This document shows, piece by piece, positions 28,087 to 37,708 of a DNA stretch of 64,000 nt. The first letter of the stretch is position 1, and every line of letters starts with the position of its first letter. The notes below the pieces were generated by a model that saw only the letters and a list, made by a program, of their open reading frames with translations, was not told the DNA's origin and did not search any database. Source of the DNA: Bacteroidota bacterium (GTDB taxonomy: Bacteria > Bacteroidota > Bacteroidia > Chitinophagales > BACL12); NCBI GenBank assembly GCA_016706255.1, contig JADJJZ010000003.1, positions 1,405,748 to 1,469,747 on the forward strand, written 5' to 3'. Position numbers and translations under genes: made by a program.

Positions 28087-29061
28087 TTATTCAGTTACAA
28101 TTAATTGATTGCCGGTAATTAAACTACCATCAACCACCATTGAATAAATGTATGTTCCGGCCATAAGTCCGGCCACATTAATTTGGATAGTATTGGAATT
28201 GTTTTCTAATGCATATACTTGCATAACTTCACCGAGCATATTTGTAATTTGTAATGATGCTACTTTAGCATTTACAGGTAACGTATAAGATACCAAAGCT
28301 GTTTTATTTGCAGGATTTGGCGCAATTTTTAATTCCGGCTTTGTTGTCATGGTCACTTTTTCAGCAGTAACATTCGTTGCAATAATTGATTGTAATGCAT
28401 CAATTTGTGCTTGCATTTCTGCAATTTGATTTTGTAACGCTAAAAGTGTTTCATCTGTTGCACCAATTCGTGAAGAAGAACCACAGGTATTTAAATCGAT
28501 TAAAATAACTTCTCCGTTATTATCAACAGATAAAACCTTATTACAAGCAAAATCTCCCGGAGTAGCAGTAGTTGCGGTTAATGCAGTTAATTTAGTAAAA
28601 CGCAATCCGCTTCTTCCGTTTGCTCCTGAATTTATTTCCAATTTATCACCGGGTGTTGTGGTTCCGATACCAATACGACCGCTATTTTTAATAATGAATT
28701 GCGGTTTCACATTGTTAGTTGAAAATGCCATGTCAGGCGAAGGTGTGTTAATAGATGGTGTTAAATAAAAGCTGGCAGAACCACCGCCGATTGTAGCACT
28801 TGTAAATGCATTTGAAGAAAATAGGATGCTCATTGCACAATCCTGATTGGTTGCGGGAAAATCAGCACGCTGGATGTACAAACCTTGAGGTATAGGCTGT
28901 CCAATTCCTCCTAAAATATGCACACCAATTGTACCAATAGTTGATGTAGTGCCAATGCCCACATTTGGTGTTGATATACCCATTACTCCTGAAGGAGAAT
29001 TAATTTGCGCGTTAAGGCTTAAGCCTAAAACTGCTGCTAATACGAATAAAAACTTTTTCAT
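28087..29061 (-). CDS. tail-fibre-like T9SS surface protein
   Basis: 324 residues with a signal peptide (MKKFLFVLAAVLGLSLNAQ). The body has the GIGTTxPxxKLEI repeat (NVGIGTTST, RIGIGTTTPGDKLEI) common in phage-tail-like and surface fibre proteins of Bacteroidota, then a short coiled coil (LLALQNQIAEMQAQIDALQ) suggesting trimerisation, then a type A sorting domain (LKIAPNPANKTALV ... MAGTYIYSM). No intramolecular chaperone domain is present. Likely a surface adhesive fibre (inference). Confidence 0.85.
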   Translation of the reverse strand: MKKFLFVLAAVLGLSLNAQINSPSGVMGISTPNVGIGTTSTIGTIGVHILGGIGQPIPQGLYIQRADFPATNQDCAMSILFSSNAFTSATIGGGSASFYLTPSINTPSPDMAFSTNNVKPQFIIKNSGRIGIGTTTPGDKLEINSGANGRSGLRFTKLTALTATTATPGDFACNKVLSVDNNGEVILIDLNTCGSSSRIGATDETLLALQNQIAEMQAQIDALQSIIATNVTAEKVTMTTKPELKIAPNPANKTALVSYTLPVNAKVASLQITNMLGEVMQVYALENNSNTIQINVAGLMAGTYIYSMVVDGSLITGNQLIVTE

Positions 29062-29287
29062 GTTGTTAAATTTTATTTTTAATGCTTACTCTTTCGGGAT
29101 TTTCAGCATACTCCCTTTGTTTATGCATCCAAAAGTAGTAGCGATAAACTACGTAAAATGATACAATGTACCAGCGGTAGTATTGTGTGTGCAAGTGGTA
29201 ATAAGTGATGTTTTTCTTTTGCAGAAGTTAAACATGCAGTTAAGAATTTTCTGCTACTGCAATGTTATTTTGGCATATTGAGGATGT

Positions 29288-30649
29288 CTAGAGATTGTCT
29301 GAAATAAGCTTTGCGGATGCCAATCGGGTAATTAGATACTGTGTTTTTTCTTCAAACTTTATTTTTGATGATTGTAAAGTGTAACTATCCAGTAACAACC
29401 CCCTTGTTTTAAGGGCACTCTCGTAAAAGTGGATGGCAGTTGATAAATCCACAACATTTTTGGTTAATAAATATTTATGATAAAATGCATCTCCTTTCCC
29501 ACAACAAGCTTCCATAATCACATTCTCAGGAAAAAGCCAGTCATCTTGCAACGCGGCTTCTGATGTAAAATTCCTGTTTGGAATTACAAGTGTTAATGCC
29601 TGATGAAATGCCGCAATGGATTTTTCATAATTTTGTTGCTGCAACAATAAATTACCTAGTTCAATATTTACCTTGGCAGCTTCCCTGGTCCGGTTTTCAG
29701 GGCTTTCTAAAAATTTTTGCACAGCTTTATTAAAATTAGTTTCGGCAAATTTGTTTTGATTGTTTAAAGCATAATATTTTGCTAACTGCAGATAATAATC
29801 ACCATAATCATCCGGTTCTGTAATTTTATGCAGGAAAGAGGCGCTTAATAATTGCAGGTAGAAATCTGCAGAATCACTTTGTTTATTGTCGATATGCCAG
29901 GTAATTAATTTACAAAGTGTTCCATGGTATTCTTCTGAATACAAACCTGATTTATTTAATGCAAATGCTTTTGTGTAAGTATCAAAAGCTGCATTGTATT
30001 GTGCAATATCATAATAGGCAACACCCAAATCATTTAACGATTTTAGCATATTTAATGTATCAGCTGCTGTTGCACAAATAGTATAACATTTTTTCAAGTA
30101 ACCAATTGCATTTTGGGGTTCACCAAGTCGTGTATAAGCACTGCCACAAGGTTTTAAAAATTTAATTGCCTTGTCGGCAGTCCACGAATCCGAAGCATCT
30201 ATTAAATTAATCCCTTCAATATAATATGGAATACAGGTTTGCCACTTTTGTAATTTCGGCCCAAATTCATACGCAATTTGTCGGTGAATCCAGGCTAAAT
30301 TATTCAGGCTTGCTGAGTCTGAAGGCAGTCGCCAAATTTCATCGTTAACTACTTTGTAATATACAATAGCACTATCCAATGAAATATTATCTCTGGTTAT
30401 TTTTATGATCCGATCATAACAGTATAACCAGCTTGCTAAAGAATCCGATTTTTTATAAATATCCGCCAGTATTAATTGATTGGAAATATAGGCTTCAAAA
30501 TCGTTGCGAATCAGATTGGAATCAATGTTGTTTTTTAATTTAATAATTTCCGCTGCATCCGGGGTGTAGGCAGGCCTATTGTTATGTGGTAAACAAGATG
30601 ATAAAAATACCACACCGGCAATTATACCAATAAGCGTGCTTAACTTCAT
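29288..30649 (-). CDS. TPR-repeat lipoprotein
   Basis: 453 residues, lipobox FLSSCL. Several tetratricopeptide pairs: LNDLGVAYYDIAQYNAAFDT, YYLQLAKYYALNNQNKFAET, LGNLLLQQQNYEKSIAAFHQ. The layout matches the TPR half of Bacteroidota TPR-CHAT proteins (IKFEEKTQYLITR resembles the junction), but no CHAT protease domain follows; the frame ends shortly after and the 226 bp downstream hold no continuation. So it is either a natural short TPR lipoprotein or a truncated relative. It lies 47 bases after the next upstream gene and may be cotranscribed with it. Confidence 0.8.
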   Translation of the reverse strand: MKLSTLIGIIAGVVFLSSCLPHNNRPAYTPDAAEIIKLKNNIDSNLIRNDFEAYISNQLILADIYKKSDSLASWLYCYDRIIKITRDNISLDSAIVYYKVVNDEIWRLPSDSASLNNLAWIHRQIAYEFGPKLQKWQTCIPYYIEGINLIDASDSWTADKAIKFLKPCGSAYTRLGEPQNAIGYLKKCYTICATAADTLNMLKSLNDLGVAYYDIAQYNAAFDTYTKAFALNKSGLYSEEYHGTLCKLITWHIDNKQSDSADFYLQLLSASFLHKITEPDDYGDYYLQLAKYYALNNQNKFAETNFNKAVQKFLESPENRTREAAKVNIELGNLLLQQQNYEKSIAAFHQALTLVIPNRNFTSEAALQDDWLFPENVIMEACCGKGDAFYHKYLLTKNVVDLSTAIHFYESALKTRGLLLDSYTLQSSKIKFEEKTQYLITRLASAKLISDNL

Positions 30650-30696
30650 GCAGCTAAACTAAACAATACCATTATAAGCATCAAATAAGTATCAAT

Positions 30697-32256
30697 TCAT
30701 TTTTTATTATTACTTCTTTTAACAAGGATATAAATTAATAATAATCCTGCTACAATCCAACCCAACCATGAAATCCATGGATTTTGACAATTCCCGTCTG
30801 TTTCAACCGGTAAACTATCGCCGCCATTTTCAATTTCTGTTGATAGCGATTCATCTAAGCATTTGGTAACCGCCAGATTAGTTATTATTTCTTCATTATT
30901 GTCAAAAAAGATACCTGCGCGATTATGAATGTCTGAAAATGAAAGTTTTGTTTTGGCTTTAAATTTCACATAACCAATAGCAGTTTTTACATCAGGATTG
31001 GTAGTGCCATCTAACATAATATTTGTAAAACTGAACGAAACATTATGTTTTACCTGTCCTTTATGTTGAGGGTTAGTTTGTTTAATATTATTTTTTGAAT
31101 AATTAAACTTTTGGGTAGTGCTTGTGAAATTACAATTTTTGAATAACTGTTTTTCATTTTGGTATAAATTTGTTCCATTACCAATTACAGCTTCTGTAAC
31201 CTTAATTGAATTTGGGTCAATTGCATTATCTGTTTCCAGATTAATAAATACAGATGATGCTGCCGCAATGCCCACATTTTGAAATGTAATGGTATACTCA
31301 TATTCTTCCGGTCCGGAGGCGCCACAGGTGCTGGATGTTGGTTTATCTACGGCTATGTTATTAGGATCAAACGCTGCACCAACATACAGGTCATAATTAT
31401 CGAGGTTTGTGCCCCCGCTTAAAGGTACATCTGCAGTGTTTGTTACAATTGCAGTAAAGGTCACTTTTTCAAAATTGCTACTGGTAAAATTATCTGTTAA
31501 ATCTAAAAGGCAATACACGTTTTTTTCTGCGCCTGTAAAGTTATTATTGATATCCCAGGTTGCTACTTTGCTTAAATTGCTATATGCATAACTATTACCG
31601 GAATTTACCATAGCAAAAGAAAAATATTTATTTGCCTGACCCGGACTGAGGAAAGTAATTTTATTTGCTGCAACATTATGGAATAAATGTAAATGTAAAT
31701 TGGGCTCTGTTATGGCAATTCTTCCATTATCCAATATATCATTATTGATGGTTAGTATTAATAATACCTGATTACATTTAGCAGCTTTATTAGTAGTATG
31801 TGCGGTAGTAATTTTAATAAATTGTGAACCATTCACATTACTTTGCGATGCAGGATAGCTGTTCACACTTAATCCTGATGGTAAATTACCACTTCCGGAA
31901 CCACCAACCATTACGCCTGCATCATCATCATCGCCATATGTATTAACTGAATTTAAAAATGCAACCGATTGTGTTGTAGTAACCGACCAGTTTGGGCTTG
32001 CTGCATTGGAAGGTGTAGTTTCTAGCTTATTGCCACCATCAGTAAATATCCAGCGCACAAAATAATTTTCAGATGGAAAGCTGCCTGCCCGCCAACCATT
32101 GGTAGTGCAATTTCCTGAACCGCCGTTTATTGATACGGTATATCCGGGTGAAGTGGATGTTACAATTCCTGTTAAACAGGTGTTAGGGCAATTTGTAGTT
32201 GCCATTAAAAGCAACATGGGAATTACCAGTATTATGGGTTTAAGCAAGTTTTTCAT
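30697..32256 (-). CDS. exported DUF7619-like repeat protein with C-terminal membrane anchor
   Basis: 519 residues with a signal peptide. Cys-rich N-terminal beta region, then a domain like the conserved DUF7619 repeat: FDPNNIAVDKP, YTITFQNVGIAAASSVFINL, IGYVKFKAK and AGIFFDNNEEIITN. Such domains are usually followed by a T9SS sorting domain. Here instead the C-terminus is a transmembrane helix (WLGWIVAGLLLIYILVK) with a basic tail, so the product is probably anchored rather than secreted through T9SS. That swap is unusual. Function unknown. Confidence 0.75.
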   Translation of the reverse strand: MKNLLKPIILVIPMLLLMATTNCPNTCLTGIVTSTSPGYTVSINGGSGNCTTNGWRAGSFPSENYFVRWIFTDGGNKLETTPSNAASPNWSVTTTQSVAFLNSVNTYGDDDDAGVMVGGSGSGNLPSGLSVNSYPASQSNVNGSQFIKITTAHTTNKAAKCNQVLLILTINNDILDNGRIAITEPNLHLHLFHNVAANKITFLSPGQANKYFSFAMVNSGNSYAYSNLSKVATWDINNNFTGAEKNVYCLLDLTDNFTSSNFEKVTFTAIVTNTADVPLSGGTNLDNYDLYVGAAFDPNNIAVDKPTSSTCGASGPEEYEYTITFQNVGIAAASSVFINLETDNAIDPNSIKVTEAVIGNGTNLYQNEKQLFKNCNFTSTTQKFNYSKNNIKQTNPQHKGQVKHNVSFSFTNIMLDGTTNPDVKTAIGYVKFKAKTKLSFSDIHNRAGIFFDNNEEIITNLAVTKCLDESLSTEIENGGDSLPVETDGNCQNPWISWLGWIVAGLLLIYILVKRSNNKK

Positions 32257-32425
32257 AATGTGATCAATTTGGGTATTTGTGATATTGAAACAAAAGTAAA
32301 TGTATAAACAACTATGTTAGGTGAATTCTTTTATATGGTATTTTTTAAAACATGAAGGGCGTATTCTAATATTTAAATGGTTTTTTTATTCGGCATTATT
32401 ACCCGGATGTTTATTTTATTTAAAA

Positions 32426-33631
32426 CTAATCATTCAATTTTTTAATAAGCGGTAAAATAATCGTAACGCAGGTTCCTCCTGTTTTTAGGTCATCTTCAAT
32501 GGTTACAATACCTTCGCTGTTATGCTGACTGCTAAACAATTTAATTCGGTCAACAGTTAGTTGAATGCCAATGCTGTTATGGGTTTGGGGTTTTGACATG
32601 TTTTTAGAATTTGTTATGCCGATGCCATTGTCTAAAATCGTTATTTGTAATTGCTTTTCATTATTAATGCTGTTCGCACTTACTGTTATTTTTCCAATTT
32701 TATCAGCAGGCATTATACCATGCCAGATGGCATTTTCCACAAAAGGTTGTAAAATCATACTTGGCATATATACCTCATCGGTTTCCAGTTCAGCATTAAT
32801 ATTAAAATCATATGTAAGTTTTTCGCCAAAACGCAATTGTTCAATTTCCAGATATAGTTTTAATTTTTCAAATTCTTCTTCTAAGGTGATATCTGTTTTA
32901 GTGGATAGGTCGAGGTTCATTCTGATTAAGCGACTGAACTTTGTAAGGTATTTGTTTGCGGATTGTTTATCATTATCCAGCATATAATGTTGAATAGAAT
33001 TTAATGCATTAAATACAAAATGCGGATTCATCATCGCCTGCTTGGCTTGATTTTCCATATCATTCATTTTTTGTTGAATAATGAAGGCTTGTTTTTGCCG
33101 CATCAAGTATTTTTTATTGTTTGTATACACCAAATAAAATATACTGCCACCCGTCAGCAACGTAATGGTAATAATAAACCACCACCTGGCATATAAAGGT
33201 TTGGCAATAGAAAAATTAATATGCTCCGCCGGCGACCAGTCTGAAGTTGAGGTTTTTGCCTTTACTGAAAACGAATAATTGCCAGCATTTAATGCCGGAA
33301 GATTAATGGTTGTTTCCTTAGTGGAATCCCATGCACCATCAGATTTTAATCGGTATAAATAAGTTACATCTCCCGAAAAGCTTAGGTCAACACCCTCGTA
33401 GGTAATACGAATATTATTTTCATCCGATTGCAATTGAAAAACTGAATCATATTTGTGTTCAACATTATTAATTGTAAATGATGTAATTATCAGCGTTGGC
33501 GGAGTTGTGTTTTCTGCAAAACAATCATAAGGTATTTGGAAAAGGAAGAATGCACAAATAAAATAAACCTTCCATTTACATAAATCGTCGATAAGTGAAT
33601 TCTTGTTCTGCATCATTATTGGCGTAATCAA
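32426..33631 (-). CDS. LytS/YehU-family sensor histidine kinase
   Basis: 401 residues: signal/anchor segment, a Y_Y_Y-like beta-sandwich periplasmic domain (~45-145; YEGVDLSFSGDVTYLYRLK, YSFSVKAKTS), one transmembrane helix (WWFIITITLLTGGSIFYLVY), a short coiled coil, then the His_kinase domain with NPHFVFNALNSIQHYML around the phospho-acceptor His and an ATPase domain with PFVENAIWHGI and DNGIGI. Its start overlaps the stop of the upstream LytTR regulator by 4 bases, so the two are translationally coupled. The signal is unknown. The similarity to the C-terminal part of hybrid sensors with Y_Y_Y domains suggests an extracytoplasmic cue. Confidence 0.93.
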   Translation of the reverse strand: MITPIMMQNKNSLIDDLCKWKVYFICAFFLFQIPYDCFAENTTPPTLIITSFTINNVEHKYDSVFQLQSDENNIRITYEGVDLSFSGDVTYLYRLKSDGAWDSTKETTINLPALNAGNYSFSVKAKTSTSDWSPAEHINFSIAKPLYARWWFIITITLLTGGSIFYLVYTNNKKYLMRQKQAFIIQQKMNDMENQAKQAMMNPHFVFNALNSIQHYMLDNDKQSANKYLTKFSRLIRMNLDLSTKTDITLEEEFEKLKLYLEIEQLRFGEKLTYDFNINAELETDEVYMPSMILQPFVENAIWHGIMPADKIGKITVSANSINNEKQLQITILDNGIGITNSKNMSKPQTHNSIGIQLTVDRIKLFSSQHNSEGIVTIEDDLKTGGTCVTIILPLIKKLND

Positions 33632-34410
33632 CGTAAGCTGAATAGTTTTATGCTATCGAGAAAAAATTCCACCCTGCGACGGCTCACAATAATATTTGCA
33701 CCATCTTTCATGATAGCAAAATAACCGTCTACTGTGGAATATTCTTTTAAAAAATGCAGATTTATGATAAATGACTTATGTGTTCTGATATATATATCAT
33801 CGGGTAATAATTGTTCATATTCCCCCATTCCCCGGCTTACAACAATTTTTTCACCATCCTGCATATGAAATATGGTATAGTTTCCGTCAGCTTCCAGATA
33901 AACAATATCACTAATAGAAATAATTTTAAATCCCTGTAAGTGATGTAATGTAATTCGTGAAATTTGTTGCTGATTACGCAAATTATCCGCCAGAATATTT
34001 ACCGAATTAATATAGTCTGTGTTTAATTGCACATTCTGAACCCTCAGGTTATGTAAAGCAGATACTTTTTTTACCGCAAGTTTTAATTCATCAATATCAA
34101 CAGGTTTTAACAAAAAATCAGCCGCACTCGCTTTTAATGCCCGCAAGGCATATTCCTGATTGCCGGTTACAAAAACTACCGTAACGCCTTCCTGTTCAAT
34201 AGAATTAAGCAAGTCGAAACCATTTTCATTTGGCATATTTACATCCAGAAATAATAAATCAATGCTTTGGCTGCGCAAAAACTGGCGAGCTTCTTCTGCC
34301 GAACGGGCAATACCCGAAATTGTTACTGAAGGGCAATACTCAGTAAGTAATCCCGCTAATACCTTTTGCGCAGGTAATTCATCATCAACAATTAAACATT
34401 TCAGCCGCAT
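33628..34410 (-). CDS. LytTR-family response regulator
   Basis: 260 residues. Receiver domain (1-125) with the acidic pair D9/D10, phospho-acceptor D56 (LLFLDVNMP), T/S near 82 (VFVTGN) and K (LLKPVD); the LytTR DNA-binding domain follows (~155-255, with DIVYLEADGNYTIFHM and IRTHKSFIINLHFL). LytTR regulators bind direct repeats in promoters; no obvious pair was found in this window. A TAAATTTG -7 box ends only 4 bases before the start codon, so the transcript may be leaderless. Confidence 0.94.
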   Translation of the reverse strand: MRLKCLIVDDELPAQKVLAGLLTEYCPSVTISGIARSAEEARQFLRSQSIDLLFLDVNMPNENGFDLLNSIEQEGVTVVFVTGNQEYALRALKASAADFLLKPVDIDELKLAVKKVSALHNLRVQNVQLNTDYINSVNILADNLRNQQQISRITLHHLQGFKIISISDIVYLEADGNYTIFHMQDGEKIVVSRGMGEYEQLLPDDIYIRTHKSFIINLHFLKEYSTVDGYFAIMKDGANIIVSRRRVEFFLDSIKLFSLR

Positions 34411-34414
34411 AGTC

Positions 34415-34422
34415 CAAATTTA
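34415..34422 (-). promoter_or_regulatory. -7 box of the LytTR/LytS operon
   Basis: On the minus strand TAAATTTG lies just 4 bases before the regulator's start codon, which would give a leaderless or nearly leaderless mRNA. Confidence 0.5.
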
Positions 34423-34522
34423 GTATTTTTCATGTGAAGTTAGGCTTTGGCCGCTTTCGGTGGTGGACTAATGGATAAGCGGCATATTTCCCTGTATGAA
34501 AGGTATTATCAACAATAAACTT

Positions 34523-34552
34523 TTTGAATTTCCAATTTCCTTCTTACTTTTG
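34523..34552 (+). promoter_or_regulatory. Bacteroidota-type promoter
   Basis: TTTG at 34523-34526 and TACTTTTG at 34545-34552 are separated by 18 bp; the start codon is 20 bases downstream. Confidence 0.65.
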
Positions 34553-34571
34553 TGGCATAAATACTAACACG

Positions 34572-34745
34572 ATGGAAAATAACGCAAAACAAAAATACGA
34601 GATCAAATTAAACAAAAAATGGTTCTTAGCCGGTCTTGTTGCTAGTGCTGTTTGTGTTCTGATGGTAATTTTTATGAGCCAGTTTTTCTGGATTGCATTA
34701 CCTTTCGTATTTACTTTCTTAGCTAAGTCTATAGACGCATTATAA
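34572..34745 (+). CDS. small inner-membrane protein
   Basis: 57 residues from MENNAKQKYEIKLNKK; the ATG at 34572 is favoured because it lies 20 bases after a good promoter, while a reading from 34524 would begin inside the promoter. One long or two short hydrophobic segments (WFLAGLVASAVCVLMVIFM, FFWIALPFVFTFLA) follow a basic N-terminus. Flanked by its own promoter and terminator, so it is likely a real, independently expressed gene. Function unknown. Confidence 0.72.
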   Translation: MENNAKQKYEIKLNKKWFLAGLVASAVCVLMVIFMSQFFWIALPFVFTFLAKSIDAL

Positions 34746-34764
34746 TTTATTGCAAGCTTTTTAC

Positions 34765-34798
34765 AAGGGTAGTAACGTTTTGTTGCTACCCTTTTTTA
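34765..34798 (+). terminator. terminator of the small membrane protein gene
   Basis: The stem AAGGGTAG-AAC with its complement (one mismatch) and a short loop is followed by six T residues. Confidence 0.88.
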
Positions 34799-34808
34799 TT
34801 TTTAGAAC

Positions 34809-36086
34809 ATGAAACAATTTTACCTGATACTATTTTGCTTTAGCCTGACTGTAACTGCATTCTCGCAACAAAATCCTGACTGGCTCATTTACGACGGAAC
34901 CCCCACTGCAGGCCGTTTTGATGATATCTTTTTTATAAACGATACAACCGGATGGGCAGTGAGCTCTGACGGCGAAATTTATAAAACCATGAATGCAGGT
35001 GTTACCTGGCAACTCAAATTCAGCGAATCCACCTATTTTCGTTCCGTTGAGTTTTTTGATACCGAGGTGGGTTTTGCAGGAACTTTATTTGGTAATTTGT
35101 ACAAAACAGAAGACGGCGGCGATACCTGGAACGATATCGGTGACCTGCTGCCACATGTATTTACCGGAATTTGCGGCCTCAGTGTTGCCGATGATTCTAC
35201 TATTTACGCCTGTGGCATCTGGAGCAGTCCGGCCTATATTTTTAAAAGCACCAATCGCGGCGAAACATGGACCTACACCGATATGAGCGAACAGGCTTAT
35301 TCGCTGGTTGATATTAAATTCACCGACAAAAATCAAGGATTTGCTACCGGTCAGGCTGCCGATTTAACACAAGGTGGTATCATTTTATATACTACCGATG
35401 GCGGCGCTAACTGGGCAACTAAAATCACTACCGGTCACCCAAACGATTATGTCTGGAAAATACAATTGCTTGATGGTGTGCATGCTTTTGGCGCTATCGC
35501 GGATGTTACCGGAACCGGTACAACACGTTTTCTCAAATCAATAGACAATGGTGATAGCTGGGAAGTTAAGCTGATAGATGAAACTTTTACCTATATTGAA
35601 ATGATCGGCTTCGCAAACCCCGATACGGGTTGGACAGGCTCTTATGATATTCTGGAAACAACAGATGGTGGTGAATCATGGCATCCGGCGGGTTGGGGAT
35701 ATAATATCAATCGCTTTTTTCAGGTAAATACTAACTTAAATTTTGCCTCCGGAACATCAATCTATGTGTACACCGATACTTCTTATGTTCCGGTGGATAC
35801 TACTACTGCAATTAATAATTTAAATCAACATCATGCCATTCTGAGTATAAATCCAAATCCGGCAACAACAACGCTGCAAATTGAATTGGAAATTTCAAAT
35901 TTAACAACAGTAGATTTTTCCATTTTCGACATGAAAGGCATAAAACAAATTGAAATAAATCACGGTATTGTGCAACCTGGAAAATATAACATCTCTCAAC
36001 CAATTAATTTAACACTAGGTGAATATATTTTGTGTTTACATAGTAATGAAGGATTACGATGGAAACGATTTACGGTAATAAAATAA
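34809..36086 (+). CDS. YCF48/BNR-repeat beta-propeller protein with T9SS domain
   Basis: 425 residues, signal peptide ending TAFSQ. Repeats of the YCF48/sialidase-like type: GEIYKTMNAGVTWQ, LYKTEDGGDTWND, IFKSTNRGETW, ILYTTDGGANWAT, FLKSIDNGDSWEV, ILETTDGGESWHP. The SxDxGxxW-like motif marks Asp-box blades of a propeller. Catalytic sialidase residues are not evident. The sorting domain is degenerate but present (LSINPNPATTTLQIEL ... TLGEYILCL). Likely a secreted binding or surface scaffold protein. Confidence 0.88.
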   Translation: MKQFYLILFCFSLTVTAFSQQNPDWLIYDGTPTAGRFDDIFFINDTTGWAVSSDGEIYKTMNAGVTWQLKFSESTYFRSVEFFDTEVGFAGTLFGNLYKTEDGGDTWNDIGDLLPHVFTGICGLSVADDSTIYACGIWSSPAYIFKSTNRGETWTYTDMSEQAYSLVDIKFTDKNQGFATGQAADLTQGGIILYTTDGGANWATKITTGHPNDYVWKIQLLDGVHAFGAIADVTGTGTTRFLKSIDNGDSWEVKLIDETFTYIEMIGFANPDTGWTGSYDILETTDGGESWHPAGWGYNINRFFQVNTNLNFASGTSIYVYTDTSYVPVDTTTAINNLNQHHAILSINPNPATTTLQIELEISNLTTVDFSIFDMKGIKQIEINHGIVQPGKYNISQPINLTLGEYILCLHSNEGLRWKRFTVIK

Positions 36087-36098
36087 TTATTAGCAGAT

Positions 36099-37555
36099 TT
36101 AATCTTTAAAAAATTTCATAAATCGGTTAGCTAAACCGGAAGCATAATTTGCAGGAACACCTTTGTCTTCTAAAAATCTTCCCGCATACATCGCAATAAA
36201 TGAAATTATTGTTGCAGGAATAAATGCTTCAATACTAATTGGGAAAATATATTCAAAAATAATATACGTTACTAAACCGCTAAACATACTAAGCATAGCA
36301 CTTTGCGCATTTACATTTTTCCAGTATAACGCAGCAGTCATAGGCGCTAGCAGCGATACCATACCGAACGTTGCACTTTCACCAACTAAATCATAAATGT
36401 TGTGTTTCGACAAGGTCATTACATAACTTACTAATGCAATCCCCACCACACTTAAGCGTAAAATTGTTAAAAAATGTTTATCGGTGTAATCTGATTTTTT
36501 TAAGTTTTTATGAATAGGTTTAATAAAATTTTCTGCAAGAATACTCGCCGGTGCAAGTAATGAACCTGAACACGTACTTAATACTGCAGATAATAATGAA
36601 CCAAAAAACAATATTTGGATCCACAATGGTGTATGCGTTAAAACAATTCTTGGTATTACAGATTGGGTATCTGAAAAATCTTCAGTCGGATACATCACCT
36701 TTGCAGCAAGTGCTAAAAATAAAGGCAACATGGCAATTAATAAATACATAATTGCACCTAAGTATGTAGAATTAACTGCGGCCTTTTCACTGCGCGCCGA
36801 ATTAGCTCGTTGAAATACATCCTGTGACGGAATATATCCTAAGCCAATAACCATCCATGCACCAATCCAGTTGGTAATATCAATAGGTTTCGCATCCGGC
36901 AAAAATTTGAAGGTATTTTCCGGTGCATTGGCAATAACCTGTCCAACTCCGCCGGCTTGATTGGCCACAAATATTACCACTATTACCAGTCCAACAACAA
37001 TTAAAATACTTTGTATAAAATCGGTAATAGAAACAGCCCACATACCACCTACCATTGTATAACCGGTTACAATTATTGCGCAAATAAGAATAGCAGTTGG
37101 CAATGCCATGGTAATGGAAGCCTGTAGCAATACAATCTGCAAAATAATGCCTAGTGCAACGTATTGAGCAGCAATGTATCCAAAAAGGTAAGCATAAAGA
37201 AGCTGGAAATGAGCTCCACGTTTTGACCATATTTTATTTTAAATAAATCGCCAATAGTGAGCAAATTCATGCGGTATAGCGGACGAACAAAGAAGAATCC
37301 GAACAAAAACAAACAAAGCGAAGCCCCAAAAGGATCTTCAATTACGTTGAGTAACCCACCTTCCAAAAATGCACTGGAAGCGCCAAAAACGGTTTCACTG
37401 CCAAACCATAAGGCAAATAATGCTGCTGCGTTAAAAAAAGGTGGTAATCGGCGCCCTGCCTGCACAAAATCGCTGGAACCTTTTACAAATTTGCTGGTGA
37501 AAACCCCGATGGCAATGGTTACCACCATGTAAATAATCACAAAGGTTAGAAGCAT
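36099..37555 (-). CDS. sodium:solute symporter (apparent -1 frameshift)
   Basis: Two open frames cover one protein. The N-terminal part (37555-37151) has SSS-family segments with SSDFVQAGRRLPPFFNA and ALWFGSETVFGASSAF, and ends out of frame. The rest (36099-37142 and the bases just before) continues with YLFGYIAAQYVALGIILQ, VTGYTMVGGMWAVSITDFIQ and GLGYIPSQDVFQR. One extra T in the TTT run on the minus strand (plus 37196-37198) gives a single 485-residue transporter with 12-13 membrane helices, the usual length. Members co-transport sodium with sugars, amino acids, proline or organic acids; the substrate is unknown. The break is a likely sequence error or a recent mutation. Confidence 0.9.
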
Positions 37556-37683
37556 TTCAGTTAGTGGCGGTCAATAGGTGGTTAAAAATTTGAGGTCAAA
37601 AATAGAAATATTTGTCAATTTTCAAAGTTTTTTTTATGCAGCCCTGTTAGTTAACCGGGTTAGTTTACCACCGTTAGTTTGCC

Positions 37684-37691
37684 TAAATTTG
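37684..37691 (+). promoter_or_regulatory. -7 promoter box
   Basis: TAAATTTG matches TAnnTTTG, 17 bases before the aminopeptidase start. Confidence 0.45.
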
Positions 37692-37708
37692 CCACGTAAA
37701 TCTAAGTT

